The notes under the pieces: generated by a model
Seen by the model: the letters and a program-made list of their open reading frames with translations, nothing else
The model's database searches: none
Told to the model about the DNA's origin: nothing
DNA from: Limnoperna fortunei
Lineage: Eukaryota > Mollusca > Bivalvia > Mytilida > Modiolidae
Reading direction: 5' to 3'
Assembly: GCA_944474755.1 (NCBI GenBank)
Contig: OX104116.1
Coordinates: 10,171,547-10,235,546, forward strand
Length of the DNA stretch: 64,000 nucleotides
Made by a program: the position numbers and the translations under genes
Shown: piece after piece, positions 39,201 through 54,200 of the stretch
How positions within the stretch are numbered: the stretch's first letter is position 1
Layout: each line of letters begins with the position of its first letter

Positions 39201-42200
39201 GGAAAAAATACTATACAAAAATAAAATTCGCCCTTGAATCGTTTCATACCTTAGGTTTTTATGTATCGTCTAAACAGTATTTTAGCTGATTATGGACAAA
39301 AACAAGTTCACAAAGAACTGCCGACAATGAGATGGACCAAAGGGCAGACAATTTTTTAATACAAGTAAACGGTATAGGGCTGGGTAATGCTGTAAAATTT
39401 AACATTGTATAGCTGTATAATGCGCCATCGAAAGAGGTTTTATCATGCAAGGATAGCAGCACTCGAAATACGTCACACAATATGTTTCGCGATAACGCTT
39501 CTGTTTTACCTCTTGATAATATCCATGAAAAAAAAATGTTCTCCCTTTTTGCACTTTAAGAACGCGCCCTAATTTTATATTTAACCACATAATGCTGTTA
39601 CGTGAAAAGAAATGGTATTATACGTGTACGAAGTTACATTTAATTGTTGAGGATTGCAGCCAAAGAGCGCATATTGTTAACAGCTGAAACTGTAAACTTT
39701 ATAAAACCTAATTAGAAATTGACCAGTGTTTGCATTCGGACGAAAATACTAAATCATATCTTTTCGGCTGAGAACTTATTATTTTGACAGAAAATTGATA
39801 AATGAACTGTTATCTGTAAACAAGTCTGATCCATTTTAATGTGGATGACAGGAAATTATAATGCCTGTTATATCCTGACTGTAAATTCCAATATAGCTTC
39901 AATTCATACTGCCAGCCGCAGCCTGACATATTGTCTTCAGTGATTAAGACAAAACTACAATGAAGTAAAACCGTTTCGACCATACAATGTATATACAAAT
40001 GAATATATACTGCTAGAGTTTCCAAATTAGTTATGGTATGCTGTTGAAAGGTATACCTTTTCGTTGATGTGTATAAATTAATTTTGAGTTTCAACAGTTG
40101 AAAAGAAATCCAAGTTATTGCCAAAACAGTAATGTTTAACAAAAAACGAACGACGTGTTCATGCGCGTGACAGAGATATAGCGCATCCATAGATTTAAAG
40201 AAGTCGATTAGCACCCAACTTCTGCATCTACCTCTCAGCCCCCACATTCCTGAGTTGATACCTTTACGGAACAATACAAAGAGGAATTAAAATGTAATGC
40301 CTAATATAAAGCGCCAAAAAGACAAAAAGCAAAATAGGGAGGCATCACTGTCACTAAAAAATAAACATATTTTTAAAAGTCTTATGATTATAATTGCTGT
40401 TTACATACTATAAAAACTATTATTGGTGTAAACATGTTTTAAAATATAACAATAGATTTGTGAAGACACATCAACAGTAAGGAGATGCGGTTCAGCACTG
40501 AGGTTGCGGGTTCGAGTCTCCCTGCGGGCAGGTGCCCTTGACTCCAATCTTTACAAGGATTACCAGTTTTCCTACCGAAGGTTGGGAGCCTTCTCCTTGT
40601 ACTCAGATTTTCTTTCCCAATAAAACTGGGCGCCATAATTAAGCTGAAAATTGCTGAAAGTGGTGTTAAACATCTTTCAAGCCAACAAACAAACAAACAA
40701 TCTATTTGTTCCCTTTTTAGATATAAGTATGAGTTCCATGGAAGTTGCTGTTTCATTTTATTTCTATTTTTCAAGGAAGAGAATGTTTTATTATAAAACG
40801 TTCCCTATTGTGACGTTTTAAGCCTGACACGATCTAGTTTCAAATTATGATATTATCGAGTAAAACGCTGTTTATCCTTTCTTTATCTTACTGGTCAGAC
40901 AATAAATAAAGATCACTTCACATATTGAAACTGCATGAAAGTTTTAATTAGTTAATTACAGTCTTTCTATATTAAAACAAATGAGAATAATAAACATACT
41001 AAGCAAAAATTGTTTAGTCATTTTATCTGAAAGATCATTCTTTAAAGGCACCAAAGCCATCAAGAATAAAGTAATACTATTTGATGTGAACCCTGGTAAT
41101 CTTTATTACTAAATATTGTTAGGAGGAAGAACATAAAACGTAAAACTCAATTAGCTTATTTCTCCGTCTGACATCCAAACACACTGCAAGCCTTTGATTG
41201 CGGTCAGATGTATTTAGTCTATCTTTGAGGGTCACGATATCTGTTTTATTATGTTTTCGTGGTCAATGTTAGCAGATTTCTGTATTTTCTTAGAGTATTC
41301 TCTAAGGCATTAATTTCATTTTAACTTTCAAAGTATTAGGAAAGCAGATATCAGAAAACTCTCTTTGTTCTTGCGCATACACGTCCTTTTTCATATGACC
41401 TGAATATCAGATGTATTTGATGCTAGATACGAGCATTGAAGTGACCGAACAAAACGTTTTCTTTGAGCAAACATGATTGATTATATTTTTTTTTACTTGA
41501 CACATGTTATTTTGACGGAGAACAATTTAACATTAATACTTGTTCAAAAGGAATATATTCTTTAAAATTTACTCTAAAGGTTCGACAACCAATTTATACA
41601 TCGTCACAAGGTCCTTTCTAGGTTTTATTATTTTAGTATGCTAGTTCGCCATGGCCATTTAATTAGTTAACATTTTGCAAATCTTCTCTGAAAGTACTTA
41701 TCCAAATGTTATAATGAAAGTACAAATGATGTGAGGTACCTTATAAAGATTCCAAACTGTGCCTTGATCGAACAAAAAACATGGACAATAGTTGTTTCTA
41801 ACTGTTTAAAATTATTAAAATCTTCTCTGAAATGATGGTCCAAATGTTTTAGAATTTCATTACAAATGATGTGCGTGGGGTCCTCTACAAAGGTTTATTC
41901 ATGTATTCTTTTTGTTTTTGATTGGCTAAACAACAAATTTTGTAACTTCGTCTGACGTTTCCTACAAAAATTTCTTTTTCCATCATGACAAGGCAATGCT
42001 TGTGTTTGATTGAGTTAAGTATACTGTCTTCTCCACAAGCCCCCTTGCATTGTTATTTTGAAGGATTGTTTTATAATATGTCCTTTACAAAGATTCCTTA
42101 TTTGTTAATGATTGAAACAAACAAGACTTCCTTTAAGTTTGTTCAGAATGAGACAGGCTGTAATTTGAGAATTTTCTTTAATAGCAAAAAAAAAAATGAA

Positions 42201-45200
42201 AAATGCCTTCTTGCAAGTGTATGTCTGGAGAAAATTAATCTTTTACAAGGTAAATATATACTTTTTATCGTTTTTTTTTTTCATTTGATGAATTAAAATG
42301 AATAAATTTCTGCTCTTTTTTAAACAATTGATCATACGAATCTTATTAACATTGTGAAGCTAAATTAATCTAGGCAATCCAAATTGTCTACTCTTAGAAC
42401 TCAACGACATCTAGTGAATACAAATCTGTTTTACGCTATACTGTTTAGCAGTTTTAGCACAGTTATTGAAGTGTATAAACTAAATTAAAATGTCCATCAT
42501 GTTGTCAATGTATATTTCCTGCATTGCGAATACATCAATGATGTTTCAAGTGAAACGATTTCATAGGGAACTGTGCAGCCGGAAATATTTCCTTTGCGTA
42601 ATAAAATGCCAAGGAAATAATGTATTAAATTGATTTGTTAAAGATAATTTAACGTTTCATCCACTATACAGTTTGAAGTAGCTTATTACATAGCAAAAGA
42701 AAAAATGTTCGAAAATTTTAAAAACCTTTGTGTGTATTCTTTATCCCATAACAACAAGTGAACGTTCTGTTTCGTGTGATTTTTTAGATTTAGAGCTAAT
42801 ATCTACTATAATATACAGTTACCCACAAGACTTTAAAACTTTCTTGTGGAGGATTACAGCAGTTTTAGGTTCAAAACTTTACTATTACTATAATTAAAGC
42901 ACTGATAGTCCACCATAATTAAATTATGTATTTAGCAAAATATTTATAAATGATAAAGAATGCGATTATCGTCTTTAATGTTTGGATTCCAAACATATAT
43001 TTTGATATACCAGTGATGTTTGTGTTGTATTCGTTTGCTACAACATAAAGAATGTGAACTGTAATGCATTTTGTATTAAGGTTACTATATGGATGTCATG
43101 ATTTGAAAGTCTGTTATGATTTATGGGTGAAAAAGTACGCAGTGATTAATGACGGCTGTCTACTTTGTTTTGATGGCTAAGAAACATTATCAGAACTTGA
43201 ATTAAACGTGTCAAAAGTTAATCGCATTTGTATTAATATGTTGTACATATCAAAATATATTTCATAAAGTATTACCAGTCTCGTAGGAGAAAACTCATTT
43301 TAAGTCGGGATTTAAAATAATAACTATGATACATAATAGATATCCATAAATCAAGAAAATTTCAATGAATTGTGATACTATTCTGAAGCCATTAATCCAT
43401 GGTATCTTTGATTCTTTTTTCTTACACTACATGTACACTTAACATAAAGCATAAATGGGACTTTTTGTTCTTAACTTATACATCTACTGATATCTATAAT
43501 TGTAACCATTTTATAGTTTGCCCCCGAATCTGGTTTTATAAATAACTAAACATGTATGAACTACTTAAAATACATGGTGCCTATTTATTAAAACAGGAAG
43601 GGGGCGAGTTTTATGCGCAAAAGAAGCAATTTAATTGAGACAATCTTTTATTAATGTAACAACTATTACATGTACGAATTGCCCTCTTTATTAATATGAT
43701 AATCTTTGACGTTTTGACTATGTAAGGTAGGAAAATAGCTCAAGAAGCGTGGAAAACTTATTACTTCAAAGGAGAGAAACTTCATTTTTTTAAGTATTAA
43801 ATGTTACAAAAATGATTTTATTGTTATTTGAATAAAGTATTTTAAGCAATAAAACAATTGTATTATGTCCGGTATTCATGCATGTTTGCCGTTCATCTTC
43901 CCGTGGTTCCTTGTATAAAATATTCATAATGATCATATTATAATACACAATTGTCTTTTAATGTTTTTTTCCACGTTGGGTATATCCGTTTTTTTCAAAT
44001 GTATGAAAATCGCAATAACATTGTGGAAAATATGGATAGATAAAAACAACAAGTTAATTAGTTTTTTTATCTGTAAGTGAAAATATATTGTCGTACGCGG
44101 TTTTACTTTATATTGTGCTTATTTTACCGTAACTTATCTCTCTTTAATGTAAGCCGGATACATGGTATTTTATTCCAATTTAACTATCTAATCAACCAAT
44201 TGCATTAAATAATTAACGCCCTTTTGAATTTCTTGTTACATTCAGATACGAGCATACACATACAACTGCTATTGAAATAAACTATTATCTGTGCAGTTCT
44301 AGCAAGACATCTTTTGAAAGCTATTCCTAAAATTTAATATTTGAAATTACTGTAATTGTACTATAATGCACATTTCTACCATAGACTTCATCTAATTTCT
44401 ATTTCATGTATATTTCATAGTCATTATTCTGTCCATAAGGCATCATTTGCTTTCTCTGTTAAGAGGATACGTTAAATTTATTTCTTGCTAATTTGTACCT
44501 TCATCTGCAAAAATGTTATTAATTTCTTTTTTTTCAAAAATTGTGTCCCTTGGCAATACTTTCATGATTTTATGTCAGAACAATAACAGTTTTGCATTAC
44601 GTTACATAACTTTATAATATCACATAAGTAACAAAAGAAGTGAATATTTCAAAATAGATAGTCCGTATAATCTTTCCAAAGTATTTTTATGAGAACCATC
44701 AATCAATTTCTACAGTCATGACAGTGTTTTTTTTTAAATATTCATCTGGGTGAAAGAATCCATTTTCAGATTATAAGTTCTTCCTTGATTTCATATGCCA
44801 GAAAAGCTAGCGTGCACGATTCTGAAAGTATTTGTCTGTACCAATACATGTTTTATTTTGACCGTTTTGAATGTGAATAGGTATTCTTTTAAAACTCTTC
44901 AACACATTGTTCCTACGTTTCCTTAAGATATTCAATGAGTTTACAGGCACCCCATCTTCACTTCCTATAATCTTCAATTAATTATTTTCACTTTATTTTA
45001 ATACAGTGAATAACATATTATTTGTATTTCTGAACATTAATTCAATTTCTTTAATTGTCACTCTCAATTCTGCACGCTCTTTCTTTCCGTATGAGACAGA
45101 TTTTAAGTACGAATTAAACAATATGCAACTGTGATTCTTTTATATCAAGCTGATTTATGACAAAATCGGATAGAATGTGTACATTTTCATGCAATCCATT

Positions 45201-48200
45201 AATATGAAAATGTCATGTCAGTGCAGCATTCATAGTACTCGATGTCATAACATTAAAAAAAAAATTAGGTGTCTAAGTACATGTATAACCAATTTGTAAA
45301 TTGATTTATTAAACTATATATTATAGATATATTTTTTAATATTCAATTTTCTGTATATATTTAATTTTTTTTAAATCTTTAAAAATTGACATTGAAGATA
45401 TGTCAGTGCTTTGTACTGCAAACAAGTATTGTTGAGAGATTAATAGGTTCTTGTTTTGGGGAGAAAGATTGGGTAAGACTCTTCCAAGAGTTGTAGATAT
45501 TTAACAACTTTTCGCGAGTGGAGCGCGTAAACAATTTCTGTCCAAAAAGCTCATAAAGTACCTATTCTTCTCCAAACCAACTTTTATATCGCGATATCCT
45601 AGATTCATTCTGTAGTTGTAATGTTATTATAACTAAATTCATGTTTTATGCGTTTTGTTGGAAGACGCAACGAGTACATCTGGATGAGTGCGCATGAACG
45701 CATCTATACTTGATAATCTCAATCTGAAATCGATCGTTTACGGAAAACCATTCCCAAGACTTATGGGAAAATAAGACAAATACTTATACTTAATTCATAG
45801 TTCATGTTAAACATAAATCTTTTTTCATATATAAAAACTGGCTTGTCAAACCTTTTGTTCTGAGTTCGAGTCCTATTAAGACAGGGTGCATTCGTCTTTA
45901 ACATTAATTAAAAAAAATGTTAGTTTTCGTGCCTTAAAAAATTAAGGTTTTCATCTAGTATTATTGTTTCCTTACTCAACACAAATGAACCCTATGATAT
46001 AGCTAAAAAATGAAGCGACTGGCGTACACATGAGACAAGACTTATATACAAAATACTACATTTGAACTTTAAAACATTATTTTAATTTAAAAGTCAATAA
46101 AACTATCAAGATTGTTAAACGTTCGCAGACAGATTTAATTAATGACCATCATGATAAAATAGCAGTCAATCTCAGAGACAAAATAAAATAAATATCTTTA
46201 ATGTAAATTGAATCTTTGGTCATTTATATTTCAAGAAAGGTTACAGTGCCATGAAAATGGCTACCATAGGACACAAACAAATGCAGTTGTCTTTGTTTAA
46301 TCATTTTTTACTTAAAAGTGAATGCACTCCCAATCGTTTTAATATCGAAATATATTTAAGAAATAACGCAAAATTTCAATAATAATTTAATTCCAATTCT
46401 GCAGTTTCATGTACCAAACAAGGTCTGTGCTAATATTATTGACGGATTAGATTTGATTGAACTAAGTTTAATGCTGCTTAGTTAATCCAAGTGTCTATAA
46501 CACCGTAATAGTAATTGTGGGAAAAAAGGAGTGGGCGGAGAAAAATGTTTCCGGCGAGTAGCTCGCAAACCGTTATTATATCAGAATGCAAGCAGAGTGA
46601 CCAATTTTGCAATCCTATAAAGGGGCAATCAACATTATTTATGCACAAATGTATGCGTCAATGATCACGCATTGAACTATATAAATGAATTTCTTTTCTT
46701 ACGCTTGTAGTTTTAAACAGTACATTTTTAAGCAACAAATTGTTGAACTTTTTGAATGTTGTAATTATCCAATTCACTTAGTTGCAACTAGCACTTTCAG
46801 TCATAGATGAGTTTTTTTAAATTTTTTTATGCAAATGGCTGTCTATCAGTCATACTTGTTATTAACTTAAGTGTAACCAACATTCCTACGCAAATCATCG
46901 TTCAGTTGTATTTGGCATCTTTCTTTGTATTTGTTTTCGTCTGATCTCAAATCGGAATTTCATTAACAGTTTATCGATCTAACGATTATCATTTCTTAAA
47001 CCTTTTTTTACAAGTCGACAAGTTGAAAAATATTTAACATCAAGTTCCAGACCACAGAAATATAAAATGCTTAAAAGGTGACATAAGTCGTTACTTAAGT
47101 AATTTTATTAATAATGCTAATAATACTGTAGTAATACCTCTTCTGTTTGCTTAATTATAAAAGCACTACAAATTAGGCGTGCGAGACTTCATCATCATCA
47201 TTGTCCCGATCGTAATTTATACATGTAACAGATGCTTCTACGTTTTCTATCCTTAACCCAGTTCAGGTAAGTTTTAATGGATTATAAAGGAGTAAATGGA
47301 TCAATATTTGTATCCTTATCCTCCATTGAAATAAAAAATAATAAATTCACAGAATAAATCCTTGTTAAAAGCCTTTTTCAAGATATGTTGCAAGATGTTT
47401 CACGTGATTTATTTAGGGAATTTTCCTCAACACGATCTTTCAACATTGTGGTAAAGGCATACAACTCGATTCCCTTTCAAAAATTTATGTAAAGTTTGGA
47501 CTTTGCGCAACACAGCACACGTTTGGTTTTGCATCGTCCTTCTTAATCCGTCCCATTTCGTTTTAAATGTTGATGCTTTTAATTGAAATTGTCCTTAATT
47601 TTTTTAATTTTGAAAATGACAAGTTGTCACTTACGTGGAATCAAACACCATACCCCACTCTCTATCTTATTTGATAGTTTAGGCGTAGTACAGGTGATTT
47701 ACTACAACAAGTACGCTACCACTTGGATTTACAGTTTATGGTTTGTTATACGATAGCTTAGTAAAACCGAAATAATATTGGGCAAAGTATTTTGACCCAT
47801 ATAGTGCCCAGCGTGTTTAAAGGGCGAATAAAGAATGCCCTCTCGATAGGGGTTGGCAGCTTACAAAAAGGAAAGTCCGGTCCAGACTAAAGTGGTGACG
47901 TGTTTCTGGAAAGGGCCACGCTTCTTGTCAGCTAAATTATATGTCCCTACCCAACTCTCCATACTCTTCTAGTGGCAATTACAATTCCCTTCCCAAAGGT
48001 CCTTCACAGTTGATTAATTGTTTATTGTTTGTTACTTTTCTTGTTGTGGAATACTGCTCGTAGGACGTTTAGCAACCATTGAATCGCTCATTATAAACGT
48101 ACATTTGTAGGACTGAAGTTAACATCTTTTTTTGTGATTTCTGAAGCAACAGTTGAAGGCCTGCATGTAATTATGTTCCACGGTCTTTAATGACAACACG

Positions 48201-51200
48201 AAAACAACAGACGGAATATATCTATATACGATATCATAACATGCTACGATTTTTTGTAGATACAAACGCTTAGATTACAAATTGGATTCAAACGGTTATT
48301 TCCAATTAATTACACATAATGCTTTAAACGGCGTAAAAATGCTCGAATTTCCTAATGATTTAAGAGGCAAGTTCCCAGGACTTGACCTACAGAGCTGTGT
48401 CTTGAATGATAAAGACCTATTTTGAAGATTTTAAACACAAGTTTGCGCGTTATAGCCTCTGCAACAGGCTTAATGTTCGGTTAATACCCAACTTTCTATA
48501 CTTACGAAAAAACTTCCATTCCGCTAAGTTGATTTCTTGTTTGGTTACTGTATGTGATTGAAATACTGCTCGCTAGATGTTAAGCAAAAACTTTAATCAG
48601 TCGTAAAGTGATTTCGTATGAATTTTTTGTATGCTATAAACAATCCAGCTATATTAAACAATTATATGAATGATTCCTTTTTGATATAGTTTTGCTTGTC
48701 ACGACCACGGAATCACACCAAAAATAAATTCCCATTTATATAGAATTTGGGTTTTGATGAGTTGACAGCTAAATGAAAAAAATGGCAATCACATTTTATA
48801 ATTACACCATATCAGAAATAATTATCTTCGTTATTAAAAAGGTCGATAGAACTGAGGACATGGAGTCTTTTTTTAAATGTATTTAATTATATTTAGATAT
48901 TTTACAAGGTTTTGATCGATGTTATTTTGTTTATCACATATATATGTTAATATGTTTACAAATAGACATGATTTTGATTATCTTCATTGTCGGCAGTTGA
49001 TGAAGTATACATTTGAGATGTGCATTTGGACAATACACATCAATACTGGTTTGTTGTTCTAAAGATCCCGGATAAGATCAACAAATAGGTTGAAGAATAA
49101 AGATTAATAAGTTCTAAGATATGTTTTTGTGAAAGCCCTTGTGATAGAAATTAAGTATTTTCGCTATTGTGGCGCAACACAAAGAGCAAAAATGCATAAA
49201 ATTCAATCACTCGCGGAAGACCACCCGGACGGTTCCAAAAACGCATTAAAATACATGTTTCCTCTGCAAACCAACAACTTCACATCGCAATTTCATATAA
49301 ACTCTCCCTTGTTTGATTTCCGACATCTAATCAGAACGCATCAAACAAGAACGTTGCTATGTTTTAATGCTTCAAAAAGTAGAGATGAGTGCCCGAAAAC
49401 TCATCCCAATTTGGTCATTTTAACCCAAAACAGCCATTTAAGGCAGAATGATATTTTTATGATTTTCAATTTTCATTAGTTTAGAGTTTATAATTATGGA
49501 TTTGCTCGTTATTACAGTCATTTTCTTTTTAAGTGTTGACATCTTTAGAAATAAATTGCGGTATATTACCTTTACAACATAAAATCCTAAGCTCTCTAGA
49601 TAATAATAGATTTCCCGATTCGATTACATTATAGCTGTAAATTTTTAAAACTCATATTGGTTGACGTTGAAATTTCACTTGCAAATTAAAAAAAATCTCA
49701 ATTGACATACTGCATTTATATTCATTTAATATTTATACTTAATATTCGTATCTAATCTCGGACATAATAGTATCATATTTAGCTTTCAACGATTTGACAA
49801 TATTTCCCGGATTTTTCTTGAAAATTACATGTCGCAACAATAAGTGATAATATCCGTTTCATTGCTACTCATTCAATCAGTTCACGTTGCAAACAATCGA
49901 ATCCTATTTCAAATTACAATTTAAGCTTGAATTCACTGTTTTCGATAAAGATTATCTATCATTTGTTGGATTTATCAAACCTCTAGACGCATTTAATTGA
50001 AATTATTAACTTCTTCTCTGATTCTGATCCAATGGTATATTTAATTCGTTCTTGTAAATTAACCAGATATCTATAACTTTTACCGTTTGTGTGTCTTTTA
50101 TTTCCTCTATGACAATGGTCGCTAAGAATATCGACGATGATTTTCTTACATTTAGTAGCTTATGAAGACTATCCCATAAGTCTATTTTTAATTGAACAGG
50201 GGGTTGTAATCTAAACCGTTTATTCCTTCCGAAAAACAGAAAACTTCTATCCTTAAAATCAATGAATGTCATTTAATTAAAAACCGTAATATTAACATCT
50301 CTTAACGTCTATTTTGACGTCATTCACATTGTATTTAAATTAAAAGAGGATATTAAGGAAACCCATAGGAAGGTCCAAAGGAAACTGTAAGTATTCATGT
50401 ACTTAGAAGAATGGGATCATACTGGGATGATTTCCAATTCTCAACTCTCAGAACTGCCCTGTGCGTTTGCAAGTGTCAGGGCATAATACAGAAAGTCTGA
50501 CCACGCATCATAGTGGGTGAATTTTGAATAGCACCACACTAATTCCACGATTAAGAACCCCTTTTGCAGGAGAATCATTGTACCGCTACAAAAAACTAAA
50601 TTCTTTGTCCCTACCCAGTGCTTCATATTTTTTCAGTGGCATTCAAAATTGTGTCCCCGCTTGTCTGTCCCTTTTCAGGTTGATTTATTGTGTAGTGTGT
50701 TAACTTGTTCTCGTTTTAAATATAACTCAAATATTTCTCGCTGAACGTTAAGCAAACATTCAGTCAACCCTTAGTAGTCTCGGTAAACATTTAGTTTTTG
50801 TGTTTGTATTTTTGAATTTTTACTTAAATCAAGGAGACGCCGATATAATTTGCTGATATCTGCGTACGTTTGCTGTATTGTTGGTTTTTGTTGTGTATGT
50901 GGATTCTTAAGAAAAATTAAATAGTAGTTCATATATGAAATAAACGAAACATGTTGGAAACATAACGCAAGACTTGTGCCTACATTCAGTTAAAACATTT
51001 TTTTAAATTTTAAACGCCAAAAAGTCATGGATTATATCAAAATATTTCTCTTTGTATTTTTAATGATTGAAATTTTCTGCATCTGATTGCGATTTAACTA
51101 TTTTGTTTTTAGTTGATAGGTCAAAAGTTAAATTTTACTCTTTTTGTTCTTACATCTTTCATATATTTATACTACTGATGATCACGTGGTCTGTCAACAC

Positions 51201-54200
51201 TGAGGTTGTGGGTTCGAGTCTCACTGCGGGCAGGGTGCACTTGACTCCAATCTTAATTGACAAGGATTGCCAGTTTTCCTACCGATGGTCGGGGTTCTCT
51301 CTGGGTACTCTGGCTTCCTCCCCCAATAAAAACTGGACGCCATGAAATAGCTGAAAAATTGCTCAAAGTGACGTTAAACATCATTTAAACAAACAAACAA
51401 ACATATATTTATAACTTGAAAAAGTGTAATTTGTACATAAATATAAGACAACAATCCTCCTGCGTAGTCGTAGAACAAGATGACACTAAGTCCGATTGTT
51501 CATTTTGTTTTATTGCATTTAAGATATGATAGTTATTACATTTTGTGTTTGTAGATAGGAAAGGACCGTGATTACACTTATAAATCACACACTGTGAAAA
51601 AATGTCGTTGATGCCTGTATAAATATGACAGTTTTCATAATGACGTATAATGCATGACAGAAAATCGAACATTTGGGTCAAAATTGTCGCAGTTCATGCG
51701 AATTCTTAATACTTTTCTTCATAACTGTACATCATTCTGTTTGCGTTCAAATAGGGGATGGAATAGGTCAATGATCGGGGGAATATCGATTTGTTGCATC
51801 GTAATTACGAATGTTTTTCAAAACTATTCGCAAATTATATGAGTTTTCTATTGTTTTTAAAGTTGACGCCACTTTCAGCATATCTCGGCTTTATAATAGT
51901 GTCCATTTGCTGTTGAGGGTTAGACAAAAATTGAGAAACGCAATTAAAATATGTAGTTTTGTGATTCTCCTATTTTGGTTTAGTAATAGTTATTGTCTTA
52001 TGAACAGTTATTTTAGTCTGCAAGGTTATTTCTGACTCTTAATTAATTTCGACTCATTGTTAATCGGTGTAAATCTACGATATATTTGTATTCATCAGAA
52101 ATCTTTAACGGATCGAAGCCTTATGTTCAGAGATACTGTGCTCTACGACTACATAACTCCACAAGTACCAGTCATTCTTTTACGAAAACTTTTTTGAATT
52201 TCCGTTTTTTTTAATTCTTATATAGATATTCACAAATTATCGGAGTTTTAACCTTTGGTTTTATACTCAACTGGAAATTATTAATATTTCAGTCACAGAC
52301 CCTCTGTTGTTGTAACATCGACTACTTTCCGCTTATTTAACTTTAATTTATCCATTGGTTTATTCATTTATAGTTTGATTATTAACGTCTAGTAAGAGGT
52401 ATTTAAGCTATATTCATGTCGACGACATGGTAACAAACAATCAATCGGAAGGAAATGTTTGCAATAGGAAGAGTATAGAGTAAGGTAGTCAAACAATGTT
52501 GCCATTTGCAGCGGCTATAACACAGGGGCGATATCAACCATATCACTAAAGCGTCTCAAGCGTGTCACGTGCCAAACATGTCTCAATATGATCTGTGGCC
52601 AGGCATTTCCTTTTATAATGGTCAATCTTGACGGAAATAAATTTCAATAGTTTTAATCCTTATTTTCTGAGATCATAATTAGAGTTCCCAGTGCTCTACC
52701 CATAGAGCATCTTAGCGCGTCCCGCGTGGCGGATATGGGATACCTTTTCGTTGGGCGGTTTCAGGTCATAATACGGAAAGCCTTGCTACGACCATAGTGG
52801 GCGACGTGTTTTGAGAGTGCCAAATTCCTTACACGATAAAAATCGTTTTGTAAATTTCGATTGTTTATTGCAATCGCTACAAAAGGCTAAATTCTCCGCT
52901 CTACCCAATACACTAGACTTTTCCAGTGGCAGTCAAAATTTTGTTCTCTATGTGTCATCCCACATTTATCCGTTAATTTGTTGTTGTTTACTTGAATATA
53001 GCTACAATACTGCTTGCTGGAGGAAAATAAAACATCTTATCAATCAATTATCCGTTTTTTTCAATAGATTGTTTCTTCTGACATTAACCTCACCGTTTGT
53101 GACCGAATCATTATTTACCTCTATTCATTAAAATTTTTCACAAATTTATACAAAACCGCAGTTGAAGTTGTAGATTTTATAAGCTATTTTATAATTGAAA
53201 TTGTAAGATTTTTAAAAATCTATATAATGTTTAGAAAAAAATAACATTCCGTGAAAGCATGTTGTAGCGATCTCAATTTGTACTTCAGTTCCATTGAGGT
53301 AAACTAGCGACAAGATTTTCATTTGATGATCGTTTTAGAAACAATTATTATGTTTTAGTCGACGCATACCTTAATCAAAGCACGCACCAGACATAAGGAA
53401 GGAAATCGGTGTATAAAACTTTTTTCGATTCTCAAAACTCTTGCGTTTCATGCTCAGAATAGTTACAAAAAAGACAATCTTCTGTCGTGTTTATAACACT
53501 ATTATATAACGCTGTTGTTTGTTTAAATATAACTAAACCAAAGTGTTTGGGTAAAAACATATAAATAAATTACTGAAACCAATTACCCCTTTGATCAAAC
53601 CCAAAATAAGTGAAGTTAAACTTAATTACGGGCTTCTAATTGAATCGAAATAGAACAAATATTTGTTTCCCACTCCTGTCGACATTTTTAATGGTAAATT
53701 ACAACAAATTTGCAATTTTTAAAGAAACAACCTATCGCCTTTACTGACTTAATTTGGTTCGACTTTTATTGAATAATGCTGTTAGAAACTTTTTTACTGA
53801 CAATTTAAAAGAAATTGTATTTGCATCTTCTAGTTTTATTTATTCTCAGCAAACATATCATTTTAATTGTTTTACTGCAAGTGCTTTGTTTTTTACTTTT
53901 CATTATTCAAAGGTCACATTAATTACGGGCTTCTAATTGAATCGAAATAGAACAAATATTTGTTTCCCACTCCTGTCGACATTTTTAATGGTAAATTACA
54001 ACAAATTTGCAATTTTTAAAGAAACAACCTATCGCCTTTACTGACTTAATTTGGTTCGACTTTTATTGAATAATGCTGTTAGAAACTTTTTTACTGACAA
54101 TTTAAAAGAAATTGTATTTGCATCTTCTAGTTTTATTTATTCTCAGCAAACATATCATTTTAATTGTTTTACTGCAAGTGCTTTGTTTTTTACTTTTCAT

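Noticed and set aside
49129..49479. 116-codon frame with more even base composition
   Set aside because: First codon is GTG, no recognisable domain, no splice context; more likely an old repeat or chance.
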